From NCBI GenBank assembly GCA_033398695.1, contig CM065803.1, positions 103,094,001 through 103,158,000 on the forward strand: a DNA stretch of 64,000 nt. Reading direction: 5' to 3'. The notes beneath the pieces were generated by a model. That model made no database searches, was not told where the DNA came from, and was given only the letters and a program-made list of their open reading frames with translations. The stretch comes from Orobanche coerulescens (taxonomy: Eukaryota > Streptophyta > Magnoliopsida > Lamiales > Orobanchaceae). Numbering within the stretch: the stretch's first letter is position 1; each line of letters starts with the position of its first letter. Below, in pieces: positions 11,355 to 23,539 of this stretch. The translations under genes were made by a program, and so were the position numbers.

Positions 11355-11500
11355 ACTTATCTTGGTTGTATCCGGTTGATAACTTGACTTGGTCATACCC
11401 GGCTGATAACTTGGATTCGCCAACCCTGCTGATAACTTGGCTTGGTCATACCCGGCTGATAACTTGGCTTAGCCATACCCAGCTGTCTTCATACTCAGTT
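11355..11500 (+). repeat. tandem repeat, about 27-bp unit
   Basis: Five to six copies of a unit reading roughly CTTGGTCATACCCGGCTGATAA with substitutions. No coding sense was recognised. Confidence 0.75.
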
Positions 11501-11734
11501 GGATTTCCCGATTGTTCATACTTAACTTTTTCTGCACTTATTTGTACGAATTTGACTGATCAGAACTTAGCTATAAAAACTAACTGATCAATTTAAAGTT
11601 TAAGGCCTATAGAAGATACTCATTTGGTTGTTATGTACAATGCCAAGTACTTAGAGCATACATTTGAATTAAATTAGGATACAGGGATGACATCATCAAA
11701 ATCTTAAACGTATTCCTAACTGTGTTCAATCAAC

Positions 11735-12345
11735 CATCACGATGGTGCCGTATGAAGCCTTATATGATAGGAAGTGTCGATCAAATTATATAGGGATGAA
11801 GGAGGTGAAATAAAAATCTTGGGTCCCTAGATGATAGAACAAATAGTGGGTGTGGTTGACAAGATCTGAGAGAGGATCAAGATAGCACAGGATCGTCATT
11901 CTTACACCGATAAGCGTAGGAAAGATCTTGAATTCCGTGTTGGTGATAATGTATTCCTCAAGGTATATCCTACCAAGGTTATTTGTTTTGGTTTGAGGAG
12001 CAAGTTGAGGCGGAGATATGCGGGACAGTTCGCGATTCCTGAATGTATTGGAAAGTTAGCTTATTGTTTATAATTGCCCCCAGAATTTTCAACCGTATAC
12101 AACATTTCTTATGTATCATTGTTAAGGAAGTATGTGCACGATCCAACCCTTTCATTGACCATACTATCGTGGAAGTGAACAAGGACCTTACCTATGATGG
12201 ACAATTGGAAGCAATACTCGGCCGGACGGTTCGCCAGTTGAGGACCAAGGATAAGGCATTTGTGAAAGTCCAATGGCGAAACCATAGTAAGACGAGGTCA
12301 CTTGGGAGAGCGAGGAGGAACATCAAACTCGATATCTAGACTTCT
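11735..12345 (+). pseudogene. decayed chromovirus integrase C-terminus
   Basis: Translation in mixed frames gives VPYEALYDRKCRS, KIAQDRHSYTDKRRKDLEF, VGDNVFLKVYPTK, GKLAYCL, YVSLLRKYVHDP and finally KAFVKVQWRNHS. These are the integrase C-terminal, GPY/F-like and chromodomain-like parts of a Tekay-type pol, interrupted by stops and frameshifts. It is much older than element A and is followed by its own LTR start at 12407. Confidence 0.85.
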
Positions 12346-12406
12346 TCAATTGTGGTATGTCATTAGTTAATTAATAAGAATGGTAATTTTTCTAACAGGG
12401 GTAGGA

Positions 12407-12657
12407 TGTAATACCCGCAATTTTTATTTTAGAATATTATTATTTAGAATAATATAATAACAATACATACATTTTTATTTATTTCAGTTTCATTACATAT
12501 ACATTGGTCATTGAGTGAGTAATTTATTTTATAATCTCTCTCTTCACGTGCAAGACAATTCATTTAATATCAGTTAATGAAAGTCATAGACATTTTGTGC
12601 ATCATCTCATAAATTGTAAGCCTGAGTAAGTTTCTATCAAATATTGTCAAGTAGCCC

Positions 12658-12690
<33 letters not shown>

Positions 12691-12734
12691 ATAATTATTA
12701 TAATTATTTTTTATTTAAAGGCAATGTTAATACT
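12407..12734 (+). repeat. truncated 3' LTR of the decayed chromovirus, with ATT microsatellite
   Basis: After a purine-rich run (ACAGGGGTAGGA) the sequence begins TGTAATACCCGCAATTTTT, the family LTR start. It runs to 12734, where CACTA-2 begins. An (ATT)n microsatellite lies at about 12660-12710. Confidence 0.7.
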
Positions 12735-14202
12735 CCCTACAAGAAAAAGGTAAATTACCGATGGAATTTTCCATCGGAACAAGCTAAAATATCCGTCCGT
12801 AATTCCTTTACCGATGGAAGTACGACCAGAAATTTATGTCTAAAAAATGCTGGTGGGTAAAATGTTATCGAAGGATATTATGTCTGTCGGCAAATTTCTG
12901 AAAGATAAATAAAAATCCATCGGTGAACCTGGTCAAAGAAATGAACTTTGACTAAAAAATCATCGGTAATTACCGATGGATGCAAAAAAACATCGGTATT
13001 TACCGATGGAAAATTTTCTGTCGGCTATTTTTGCTATAATTTATCGATGGATTGTATTCAGTAGGTATTTTTCATAATTTTTTATTTTTTTATCCTTTTT
13101 TAGTTGTACATGTATACACCTGTACCATATAGTTATACATGTATACATACTATGATATAACACAAAAAACACTGATAAAAATTATAAAAATAAATGCAAT
13201 ATAATAAAAAAAATCAAATGTAATTAATTTTGTTTGTAGTGTTTGAAATCAAAATCAAAATATCCAATAATCTACTATATAGACTGACCATCATGCCTCG
13301 GTGGTGGCCAAGGGAATGGGGAATTGTCCATGCTCTCGTAGATCCTCCATCACATATGATACGATCTGCTGCACCTACATCTGCATCGGCATCTGAGACG
13401 GCTTCTAAGAAATAGTCTGCTCAAATTGGGCTCTCATCTTAGCCTGCGACTGCTGAAGCAGCTCGGCCTGTTGCCTCATCTCCTCATGCTCTACCTGCGC
13501 TGATGAAGATGCGCATCTGTCACCCTTTTTGAGTGAAGATGCCTGATATGCAGCCACGTCCATAGTAGCGGTCCTTCTTCAGACCGTCAATGACATCAAG
13601 ATAAATCTGGTTGATGTTTGGAGTCTCTCCAGTCGCCCGTACCTTAGATATATGTCCCTCGACCGCCTCCTATTCATTTAAATGCAAGTTACAAAAATAA
13701 GAGTACACGGGAAGCAACTAAAAAAGGAAATAAATACGAGATCTATATATACGTACAATTACTAACTAAATATCAAAAAAATTTAGTACTTAAAGCCGTG
13801 GACCAAGACCACTGGTCGATATAAGTGTCATCTTTCTTCATACGTGTCTTGACAAAACAATCATACTCAACTCATCTCTCTGCAAATTAATTAACTATAA
13901 GAACGAATGAAGACAAAAATTATTACTACAATTTAATAGTTTCTGAAATGATACCTATCATAGCTCTTGCATGTTCAAACATATAGCGAGATCCACCATG
14001 ATGCTTAGAGACGCTAGTACCGCCGCCACATGGCTCACTCAGCCTGTTCTGGATGCACTTCCTCGACCTATATGCGGTCCGGCATTCAAATTTTTATAAC
14101 TTTACACGCAATGTAAAATTTAACTAACCTTAAATTATGTGAAATACAACTATTTGTGCTCGTCGGGGAGCATTTTCCATGTCCACCCACTCTCGTGGAT
14201 AT
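12735..14202 (-). mobile_element. CACTA-2 transposon, left part
   Basis: The terminus at 12735 reads CCCTACAAGAAAAAGG, one change from the usual plant CACTACAAGAAAAA end. Dense subterminal words TTACCGATGG / CCATCGG in both orientations (12755-13040) are typical of En/Spm elements. Minus-strand transposase-like exons follow. The element is interrupted at 14202 by element D (TSD GATAT) and resumes at 22653. Its other terminus was not found, so it is truncated or lost at the copia LTR starting at 22948. Confidence 0.8.
13427..14202 (-). pseudogene. Transposase_24 (Ptta/En/Spm)-like exons, downstream part
   Basis: Read on the minus strand from high to low coordinate, exon-like blocks give ESGWTWKMLPDEHK (about 14200-14160), RSRKCIQNRLSEPCGGGTS with SKHHGGSRYMFEHARAMI (about 14080-13955), EYDCFVKTRMKKDDTYIDQW (about 13880-13800), GETPNINQIYLDVIDGLKKD (about 13655-13560) and a coiled-coil tail EEMRQQAELLQQSQAKMRAQ (about 13490-13430). 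AG/GT-like boundaries separate the blocks. The composition matches plant Ptta/En/Spm-type proteins carried by CACTA elements, whose family role is in transposition. A stop and frame change near 13530 suggest decay. Confidence 0.65.
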
Positions 14203-14956
14203 TGTAACACCCCCAATCCACTCAGGGATATTACACGCCGTAGACCCTCTCCTCGAGGATCTACCAGGCTGATAACTAAAATCAAACATATAAACATCGC
14301 CTTTAAGGCTAAAATGACTCAGTAGACCGATTTGGTCTTTCAATAATAACATACAACTCAATTCCAATCACATACCCACGCAGGGGTCAAAATACAATAA
14401 ACTCCCGTACAACGGAGAAAAGATACTGCAGCGGAAAAGAAAATACAACTAGACCAATACGACATCAACGGATCCTCGTGTGATTAGTATCGTTCATCTT
14501 TCATCATCCTTCGTGCCGACCCTGTTCCATGCTCCAAAACTTGAATGCAAAAATAGACATCCACACCCCGAATACTCGGGGGTTAGCAAAACTCCACTGT
14601 TTTGCTAGTGCAAATACAAAGTGCAAAGACGGGCCATATAATTCAAGTTCCACGAATAACAATAACCAGGAATCCTCAAAGATCCAAGCATAATGAAAAG
14701 TACTTCCCGAGGCAAGAGTTTGGGTAAAACATTCCGAAAGCGAAAGACCACAATTAGGGGAAACAATTTGTAAAACAGTTTAAAATGCCATCGAGAGTTT
14801 TAATAGAAAACAATTTAGGATTTTCAAATCCTAACCTTTCCAAAATCAACAGGGTCACAGCCCAAAGGTTTTATTTTCGCAAATAGAAAACCGACAACAG
14901 TTCACAGGGTTAAAACCCACGTCACGCGTCCTCAACGGACATAGAAATCAATATCA

Positions 14957-15441
14957 ACTCGTGAAGTTTTACTCGTGAATCCAGGGCTCTACCATTAGAC
15001 TCCCGCCGTGGCCCCGTCGAACCAACCCACGGTGAGTAAAATACATTCACTAAATATACACCAACTTGTGAAGTTTTTACTCGTGAATCCAGGGCTCTAC
15101 CATTGGACTCCCGCCGTGGCCCCGTCGAACCAACCCACGGTGAGTAAAATACATTCACTAAATATACACCAACCTGTGAAGTTTTTACTCGTGAATCCAG
15201 GGCTCTACCATTGAACTCCCGCCGTGGCCCCGTCGAACCAACCCACGGAGAGTAAAATACATTCACTAAATATACACCAACCTGTGAAGTTTTTACTCGT
15301 GAATCCAGGGCTCTACCATTGGACTCCCACCGTGGCCCCGTCGAACCAACCCACGGTGAGTAAAATACATTCACCACTCGTGAATCCAGGGCTCTACCAT
15401 TGGATTCCCGCCGTGGCCCCGTCGAACCAACCCGCGGTGAG
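14957..15441. repeat. 108-bp tandem repeat inside the LTR of element D
   Basis: The phrase GTGAATCCAGGGCTCTACC starts at 14975, 15083, 15191, 15299 and 15380: four copies at 108-bp spacing and a final unit shortened to 81 bp. The sister LTR has the same array (about 20535-21018). It keeps frames open on both strands (such as 14922-15449 minus), which are artefacts of the repeat. Confidence 0.95.
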
Positions 15442-16364
15442 CGAAACAATCATGCACAAATAACATATCACACCAAGGATATCCAAACAATTCAACCAGA
15501 GGCATCAAACACTTAGCAAAACACCACATCAAACCAAAACGCACCGAAAAGAGATAATATACGTACACACGTATTATCAAGCGCAACATCAACACCAAAC
15601 ATATCCAAATATCCACGTAGTCACTTACAACCCACACAATTACAAAACACACGCGTTTTGAAAGAGAGCCTTTAACAAGGCTAATCGAATATTTTAAAAA
15701 CTCGTTTCAAACAATCAAACAAATATATAAAGACGATCATCAATTATCATATTCACAAAACAAGAATTATATGGACAAGGTACTTGTCCCAAAATCGGCA
15801 CGCAAGTATCCCGACGAAGACGGCTCAACCGGAAAGCTTCGAAACGCCCGATGCAATCGAAAAGAAAGACGACAACGAACGGAAGGGTTCAACTCGGTTT
15901 CTTCGCAAGAAACTCGACCCTAACAATATATAATCAATAAATCATCGATCATACGAGGAAGAATAATCGTAGAACGCCCGAAAACCCCTCTAAGACATTT
16001 TACCGGACACCTTCAAGGCGTCGGTCAAGAACTCGACTCAAACAACGAATCGATACGATCCAACCATGGAATAATAAAGAAAATGATATAATACCTCTAA
16101 ATATTCATCAATACATCATAATCCTAAGTTAAATCGGATTAAACGGATGAAAACAACCAAAACACCCAATTTCCCCAAAACTAGATTTCTAGGAAATCTG
16201 ACGTGATTCGGTAGATCGGAGGATGTTATAGGACGGATGATTGATGATATGAACCTCAAAACTTCATGGATTCATTGTCCAACAACATCTCTAGAAGATT
16301 CACACACCCACAGCCGCGTACGGGAAGAAAAGAATGAGAAAATGGTCAAGAAAACGCCGCTGTG

Positions 16365-16530
16365 CCTTAAATAGCCGATCGTACGTTACGACGTAATCGC
16401 CATGGCTTACGTACGTAACCGGCCATGGCCGAACTCCCTGCCTGGAAAATGCCGGAACGTTACGTACGTTACCGGCCAGGGCCTTACATACGTAACTGCC
16501 GGTCACTACCGCACGTTACTCGGCCAGGGC
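16365..16530 (-). promoter_or_regulatory. U3 palindrome array and TATA-like box of element D (left LTR)
   Basis: On the minus strand a CTATTTAAGG TATA-like box lies at 16365-16374. Upstream of it (16380-16525) are several TTACGTACGTAA-type words and relatives (GTTACGTACGTTAC, TTACATACGTAA, CGCACGTTAC). The same region of the right LTR (about 21950-22110) is one of the most diverged parts between the two LTRs. Confidence 0.7.
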
Positions 16531-17066
16531 TGGTCTGGCCCGAGCATGCCCGGCCATGACTCGGCCGGGACCAACTCCGACGGCCCGAACGACCCCGAAA
16601 CCCGAACCTGAGTACGAATCGAAGATACGGTTACGAAGTACTCGAAAAGACGAATCCGAGCACTAATAGAACACACGATTCCGACTACCCGAAGGCTCGA
16701 AATTCGACAAGGGAAAGTAATTACCCCAAACTTTGGGAAATTACGAAAATGGCCCAAAACGCCCCAAAATCACGATACGTGATCGAATAACCAAACCGAA
16801 GCTTGCAACATGAATAATAACATTAAATGAACTTACGAGAAAGTCGAAACAACAGTTTCGGACGAGATTCGCAAGAATCGAACTCAAGTGCGGAAAAACC
16901 GCTAAAAAGCACGGAACTCAACAAAACGACACCGAAACGAGCTCGGATGACAAAAAGTGCAGAATTAATCATTCTCGGAATGACGAAACGGTCATGAGCG
17001 AGTCGTCAAAACGGACTTCCGCCGAAAAAAGAAATTTACCGAAAATCGAAAATTGCGGATATTACA

Positions 17067-17103
17067 TTCTACCCTCCTTAAAAGAAGTTTCGTCCCGAAA
17101 CTT
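17067..17103 (-). promoter_or_regulatory. polypurine tract and conserved hairpin of element D
   Basis: On the minus strand the order is hairpin AAGTTTCG-GGA-CGAAACTT (17103-17085), then CTTTTAAGGAGGGTAGAA, then the LTR. The hairpin is retained although no pol frame precedes it. Confidence 0.85.
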
Positions 17104-19765
17104 AAAACAAGTAGGGAGAAGCAATATCCCGCCAGGAAAACTCAATGAGATACGTAAGAAACACGTAACTAATGCCAAACGGCGAAACGTTACATACAAC
17201 GCAACGGAATATACGGTGTGAAAACACGCTCCACGACGACCAACACAACGTCGCCGTTAGGGATATAATAGAACCAGCAAGTGACAAGCGTCATCAAATG
17301 GATAATACAATCAAGCCAATTATCCGAACAATCACAAAACACAACGAACGAAAATCAATACGATTGACCAACCCAACGGTACATCAATCAAAACGCGAGC
17401 CAATCGCTGAACAAATACGGAATTCCACCGCTCAAGGGTTGGAAGATCGAAAACGAGACTAATTTCCCGAACTTAAGGGAATTAGGAAGGAGCCTGAACG
17501 CTCAACAATCACGAAACGAGAACAAAACCGAACAAACAAATGATCGAGACAACAAAAATCGAACAATCATGTCCGAAATACGAAGGATAATAAAATTCAA
17601 ACAACAACCCCAAGGTTCACATCTCGACTCGAGACAATATATGATCCGGTGAAAACAACAGGATGTGCATTCATATAAGATCCACAGGAAAGGGAATAGC
17701 AATAGAAAAGTCACAACGACAAACGAGTTATTCCGAAATAATACCACACTCGTTCGATCAACAAAAGCAAGGGGCAGACAAGCTCGTAAATGTCAACGAA
17801 CATAAACGAGTCGACAGAGTCGAAAATACAAAAGTTCAAGATCCATCCACTTCGAATAAAAGAACTAGTAGAACCAAAAGATGTTACTTCCGAACAAGGT
17901 TCACAAGAATCGAACCGAACTCGTAAAGTTACAACGATAACCGATTGACCGAAAACAAGATCACACCTCGTTCGATCGCTGAAACCAAATACGTAACAAG
18001 TTCGGTAAGTATCAACGAACACGAGTCGATAGAATCGAGAAAGAGAAAATGCAGGAGTCTAAAAACAACACGGGTACTACATTCGACCTCTTATAAAAGA
18101 AGGTCGCCCCGCAACTCACAACAAATGAAATCAAGGTGACGACACAACAAGCAACCGTAAACATCCTTCGAAGGCCTCTCAAAGCCGATTCCGATGATCT
18201 GTCAAGCGCGAACTCCGAAAGTCTCGGTAGCTAATTCACAAAACTGAATTTGGTGTCCCTCGAGTCCACACTTGAAATGTGTTACCGACGAGAAGGACAA
18301 TTTACACGTGCATGCCCCGGCACATCATGGTTGAAACGTCTCGGCTCGGCATACCGAAAATACAGATGCTAGATACAATGGAACTAACACCGCAAAACAA
18401 CATACCGGAGATGCCAACTCAGCATAGCATATCAACGCATACAAAAATCACAACAACAGCATCGTTCGACGATTACAACGGCCCAAACGATAGCCAGCAC
18501 ACAACCATAAACATCATGAAACGATCACCAATGTGCATAAACGCATAAAAATCCAAGCTTTAACAGCTCACACAAGTGCGATAACACGCAAGCCACTACG
18601 AAATGACAACATTAAAGATCGTCATCACACCTCCCACAACGGGCTAACAAAATATATGCGTGGCGAACGACTCAACGTTCACACCACCAATTCAATCACA
18701 ATTCGGAGGGCTAACCCCCTAACAACAATACCAACATCATACACACTTTATCCGACCACAAGCACGAAATGATGGGTTTTAAAAACGAAATCCACCTTTT
18801 GAAAATAGTTTGGAAACACCAGTTGATCTTGAGTATCACTTTACAAAAAGTAGTGCAAACATTGGTATCGAGACTTTGAAAATCGTCTTGCGTTTGAACA
18901 AAAATGAGGACACCTTCTCTTAGTGAAAGACTTTCAGAATATTCGACCCTCGGGTATAAGTAAAAGTGTTTATAAAACATTTGAAAATATCTCAAAACAT
19001 TTTGGTCCTCGAGTTAGAAGAATTTTGAAATATATTATGGCACCTTGGACGTACCACGAGAAAATAATTCATTTTAAAACTACGTCTCGAAATTTATTTT
19101 CTAAGATACTCAAGTTTTTCAAGGATAATTCAATGGGCTAGAATGCCCAAAAATTTCAGGTAATTACACGGAACATTATAACGCCGTGGGCCCCACGCCA
19201 GAACCCACCAGGCTAAAAACCATTTACAAAACCGTCAAAAAGCTGATGACGGTAATATTTCAAAAACTTACAAAAGCCATTTACAAAATACTAAATTCCG
19301 TCATAAGAATTTCGCCAAAATGATCAAGGCCATAATGCCAAAAACTCGGTTAAGGGAATTGGTTTTCGAAATAAAACTCAGTCGGTAAAATACCGAAAGC
19401 CATTACAAAAGAACTCATGCAACGGATAAAAGAAATAAAGTCAAACATGCGCAAGACAGCAACACTACTCCTCATATGAACGAAAAATGGGAGTCAAATA
19501 ATCACATATCACGAAATCAAAATCCATAAGAGGATTCCGTCAATTAACTCATAATCATAAAAATGGCTCGTGTCACACGAGGCACAACACAAAGAAGGGA
19601 GACTTACATCCACATGTCGCACGAAGATGATGATCGCCTACGATACTAATCACGACCAACAAACTCAGACGACGCGTCGCGACACGACTCAGTCAGATAA
19701 AATCCGACGAAACAAGACTCAAACAACACGACTTGACCCGACAGCCTAGGTTTCCACAACCTAAT
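17104..19765 (-). other. internal region of element D, mostly non-coding
   Basis: No protease, RT, RNase H or integrase motif is found. Numerous short A-rich frames are present on the + strand, none with a recognisable domain. The only protein-like trace is a decayed CCHC pair near 18180-18345. Confidence 0.75.
18180..18345 (-). pseudogene. vestigial gag zinc-knuckle region (element D)
   Basis: On the minus strand one frame reads PGHARVNCPSRR and, after a frame change, FKCGLEGHQIQFC. These resemble the second halves of two consecutive CX2CX4HX4C knuckles with key cysteines lost. The placement fits a decayed gag C-terminus. The match is short, so confidence is moderate. Confidence 0.5.
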
Positions 19766-19776
19766 CTCTGATACCA
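19766..19776 (-). promoter_or_regulatory. primer-binding site of element D, tRNA-Met type
   Basis: The + strand CTCTGATACCA is the complement of TGGTATCAGAG. It lies 4 nt from the LTR that starts at 19781 and fixes that LTR as the 5' LTR of a minus-strand element. Confidence 0.93.
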
Positions 19777-19780
19777 TTTA

Positions 19781-22647
19781 TGTAACACCCCCAATCCACT
19801 CAGGGATATTACACGCCGTAGACCCTCTCCTCGAGGATCTACCAGGCTGATAACTAAAATCAAACATCTAAACATCGCCTTTAAGGCTAAAATGACTCAG
19901 TAGACCGATTTGGTCTTTCAATAATAACATACAACTCAATTCCAATCACATACCCACGCAGGGGTCAAAATACAATAAACTCACGAACAACGTGGAAAAG
20001 ATATCGGCGGAAAAGAAAATACAACTAGACCAATACGACATCAACGGATCCTCGTGTGATTAGTATCGTTCATCTTTCATCATCCTTCGTGCCGACCCTG
20101 TTCCATGCTCCAAAACCTGAATGCAAAAATAGACATCCACCCCCCGAATACTCGGGGGTTAGCAAAACTCCACTGTTTTGCTAGTGCAAATACAAAGTGC
20201 AAATACGGGCCATATAATTCAAGTTCCACGAATAACAATAACCAGGAATCCTCAAAGATCCAAGCATAATGAAAAGTACTTCCCGAGGCAAGAGTTTGGG
20301 TAAAACATTCCGAAAGCGAAAGACCACAATTAGGGGAAACAATTTGTAAAACAATTTAAAATGCCATCGAGAGTTTTAATAGAAAACAATTTAGGATTTT
20401 CAAATCCTAATCTTTCCAAAATCAACAGGATCACAGCCCAAAGGTTTTATTTTCGCAAATAGAAAACCGACAACAGTTCACAGGGTTAAAACCCACGTCA
20501 CGCGTCCTCAATGGACATAGAAATCAATATCAACTCGTGAAGTTTTACTCGTGAATCCAGGGCTCTACCATTGCACTCCCGCCGTGGCCCCGTCGAACCA
20601 ACCCACGGTGAGTAAAATACATTCACTAAATATACACCAACCTGTGAAGTTTTTACTCGTGAATCCAGGGCTCTACCATTGGACTCCCGCCGTGGCCCCG
20701 TCGAACCAACCCACGGTGAGTAAAATACATTCACTAAATATACACCAACCTGTGAAGTTTTTACTCGTGAATCCAGGGCTCTACCATTGAACTCCCGCCG
20801 TGGCCCCGTCGAACCAACCCACGGTGAGTAAAATACATTCACTAAATATACACCAACCTGTGAAGTTTTTACTCGTGAATCCAGGGCTCTACCATTGGAC
20901 TCCCGCCGTGGCCCCGTCGAACCAACCCACGGTGAGTAAAATACATTCACCACTCGTGAATCCAGGGCTCTACCATTGGATTCCCGCCGTGGCCCCGTCG
21001 AACCAACCCGCGGTGAGCGAAACAATCTTGCACAAATAACATATCACACCAAGGATATCCAAACAATTCAACCAGAGGCATCAAACACTTAGCAAAACAC
21101 CACATCAAACCAAAACGCACCGAAAAGAGATAATATACGTACACACGTATTATCAAGCGCAACATCAACACCAAACATATCCAAATATCCACGTAGTCAC
21201 TTACAACCCACACAATTACAAAACACACGCGTTTTGAAAGAGAGCCTTTAACAAGGCTAATCGAATATTTTGAAAACTCGTTTCAAACAATCAAACAAAC
21301 ATATAAAGACGATCACCAATTATCATATTCACAAAACAAGAATTATATGGACAAGGTACTTGCCTCAAAATCGGCACGCAAGTATCCCGACAAAGACGGC
21401 TCAACCGGAAAGCTTCGAAACGCCCGATGCAATCGAAAAGAAAGACGACAACGAACGGAAGGGTTCAACTCGGTTTCTTCGCAATAAACTCGACCCTAAC
21501 AATATATAATCAATAAATCATCGATCATACGAGGAAGAATAATCGTAGAACGCCCGAAAACCCCTCTAAGACATTTTACCGGACACCTTCAAGGCGTCGG
21601 TCAAGAACTCGACTCAAACAACGAATCGATACGATCCAACCATGGAATAATAAAGAAAATGATATAATACCTCTAAATATTCATCAATACATCATAATCC
21701 TAAGTTAAATCGGATTAAACGGATGAAAACAACCAAAACACCCAATTTCCCCAAAACTAGATTTCTAGGAAATCTGACCTGATTCGGTAGATCGGAGGAT
21801 GTTATAGGACGGATGATTGATGATATGAACCTCAAAACTTCATGGATTCATTGTCCAACAACATCTCTAGAAGATTCACACACCCACAAACGCGTACGGG
21901 AAGAAAAGAATGAGAAAATGGTCAAGAAAACGCCGCCAGCCTTAAATAAGCCGATCCGGCCGTTACGTACGTAATCGCCATGGCTTACGACGAATCGCCA
22001 TGGCCGAACTCCGCCTAGAAAATGCCTAACGCTACGCACGTTACGGCCGGGCCTTACGTATGTAACCGCCTTACGACGAATCACGGCCACTACCGCACGT
22101 TACTCGGCCGTAGCTGGCCCGAGCATGCCCGGCCATGACTCGGCCGGGACCAACTCCGACGGCCCGAACGACCCCGAAACCCGAACCTGAGTACGAATCG
22201 AAGATACGGTTACGAAGTACTCGAAAAGACGAATCCGAGCACTAATAGAACACACGATTCCGACTACCCGAAGGCTCGAAATTTGAAAACGGAAAGTAAT
22301 TACCCCAAACTTTGGGAAATTACGAAAATGGCCCAAAACGCCCCAAAATCACGATACGTGATCGAATAACCAAACCGAAGCTTGCAACATGAATAATAAC
22401 ATTAAATGAACTTACGAGAAAGTCGAAACAACAGTTTCGGACGAGATTCGCAAGAATCGAACTCAAGTGCGGAAAAACCACTAAAAAGCACGGAACTCAA
22501 CAAAACGACACCGAAACAAGCTCGGATGACAAAAAGTGCAGAATTAATCATTCTCGGAATGACGAAACGGTCATGAGCGAGTCGTCAAAACGGACTTCCG
22601 CCGAAAAAAAAGAAATTTACCGAAAATCGAAAATTGCGGATATTACA
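19781..22647 (-). repeat. right (5') LTR of element D
   Basis: 2867 bp, partner of 14203-17066, with the same 108-bp tandem array (about 20535-21018). The promoter palindromes (about 21950-22110) are rearranged relative to the left LTR. Confidence 0.95.
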
Positions 22648-22652
22648 GATAT

Positions 22653-22947
22653 TCCTCTGGAATATCCTACCCATAACCCTCGACTTACTATCCGGCATCA
22701 ACCCACCATCAAATAATTGAAACATTCACAAACTTATAAACCATACACGTTAGAGTACTTTACAAACTTACAAACTATACCAGTCACCCTGAATATAACA
22801 CTCTGGGAGGTCATGTCGGGCATGCATCCTCGATAGGTAACTCGAGCCACTGGCATATGAGGGACCGCCTCTCATGCGATCCAATTGATCATCATCCGTG
22901 TCCATAAAATCTCCCCATCCTTTGATATATATGTACGTATATCTCTG
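22653..22947 (-). pseudogene. CACTA-2 transposase gene, upstream part
   Basis: Continuation of CACTA-2 beyond element D. The minus strand reads QLDRMRGGPSYASGSSYLSR and MHARHDLPECYI from about 22890 down to 22795, then a GT donor and an intron-like stretch, then SRVMGRIFQRNI which joins ESGWTWK across element D. The open reading across the insertion point supports the TSD GATAT. The block ends where a copia LTR begins at 22948. Confidence 0.6.
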
Positions 22948-23539
22948 TGTTGGGAATAGTGCCCTAGGACATTCGATGTGCCTAGATATGTAATTGTCAC
23001 ATCAAATAAAGTCATTTTATGATATCTATTTCTCATTGATTATTATAATATGTGCATGTTTTAATATTATAATAATCGAATAATAATTATTCGTAAATAA
23101 TAAGATTATTCATATGTCCCTGGTGCAATCACGTAGAGTGGAGACTCTAGTGATTAATATACTGGTAGAAGTTTGATTGATAAACATTGGATGATTATGC
23201 GCATGGTACATATCAAACTTATGGGTATTATTAGAGAACACAATATTATATAGACCCGCATTGAGATCACTACGTGGAAATATCATAAGTAAATCTCAAT
23301 AGAACAGTGTGTCAATAAATCCTTGGACCTGAGATTATCATAGAGTCCAACATGATAACTGCTATGCCTTGACGTAATCCAACGTCATCTGAAATATGGT
23401 GATCATAACGATTAGCGATCGGGATTAATGGGATTTACGTGAGGGCAATGAATAATCAAGATGGGGATTCATCCCTCTTTTTCGGGAGAGAGATATTTGT
23501 TGGGGCCCTCGATAAGTAGGACTGAAGGAAATGCATGGC
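22948..23539 (+). repeat. Ty1/copia-type LTR, left part
   Basis: Begins TGTTGGGAATAGTGCCCTAGG, a typical Ty1/copia LTR start of the TGTTAGGAATATGCCCTC class, and runs until element F interrupts it at 23540 (TSD ATGGC). It resumes at 33914. No internal region with PBS or gag is adjacent, so it looks like a solo or partial LTR. Confidence 0.7.

Larger units (their letters stand above)
9866..11679. other. right flank of element A, old repeat DNA without genes
   Basis: Continuation of the pre-insertion sequence. It contains a CGTACGTTA array (10045-10475) and a short tandem repeat (about 11355-11500). Open frames of 80-90 codons here (for example 10699-10965) have no recognisable family and look accidental. 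Confidence 0.6.
14203..17066 (-). repeat. left (3') LTR of element D
   Basis: 2864 bp, starting TGTAACACCCCCAATCC and ending GCGGATATTACA on the + strand. It contains a 108-bp tandem array and the palindrome/TATA promoter region. It is nearly identical to 19781-22647 outside the promoter palindromes. Confidence 0.95.
14203..22647 (-). mobile_element. element D: non-autonomous chromovirus derivative without pol
   Basis: LTR-flanked element of 8.4 kb with exact 5-bp TSD GATAT at 14198-14202 and 22648-22652. The LTRs (14203-17066 and 19781-22647) are nearly identical and begin and end TGTAA/TTACA. The minus orientation is fixed by the PBS at 19766-19776 and PPT at 17067-17083. The 2.7-kb internal region has no pol and only vestigial gag. 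It inserted into the CACTA-2 transposase gene. Large LTRs, intact cis signals and a non-coding interior resemble a LARD-type element that would use enzymes of autonomous relatives. Confidence 0.95.

Noticed and set aside
10699..11587. Three ORFs of 79-88 codons in the flank
   Set aside because: No recognised domain, ordinary AT-rich composition, and one is generated by the 27-bp tandem repeat.
14922..15449. 175-codon minus-strand ORF with repeated FYSPWVGSTGPR-like units (also 20498-21025)
   Set aside because: Produced by the 108-bp tandem repeat, whose length is a multiple of three; it is open on both strands, sits in both LTRs and has no recognised domain.
19766..19776. tRNA-like motifs (CTCTGATACCA, CCCCGGCAACGGCGCCA)
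   Set aside because: These are primer-binding sites complementary to tRNA 3' ends next to LTRs; no cloverleaf is present.
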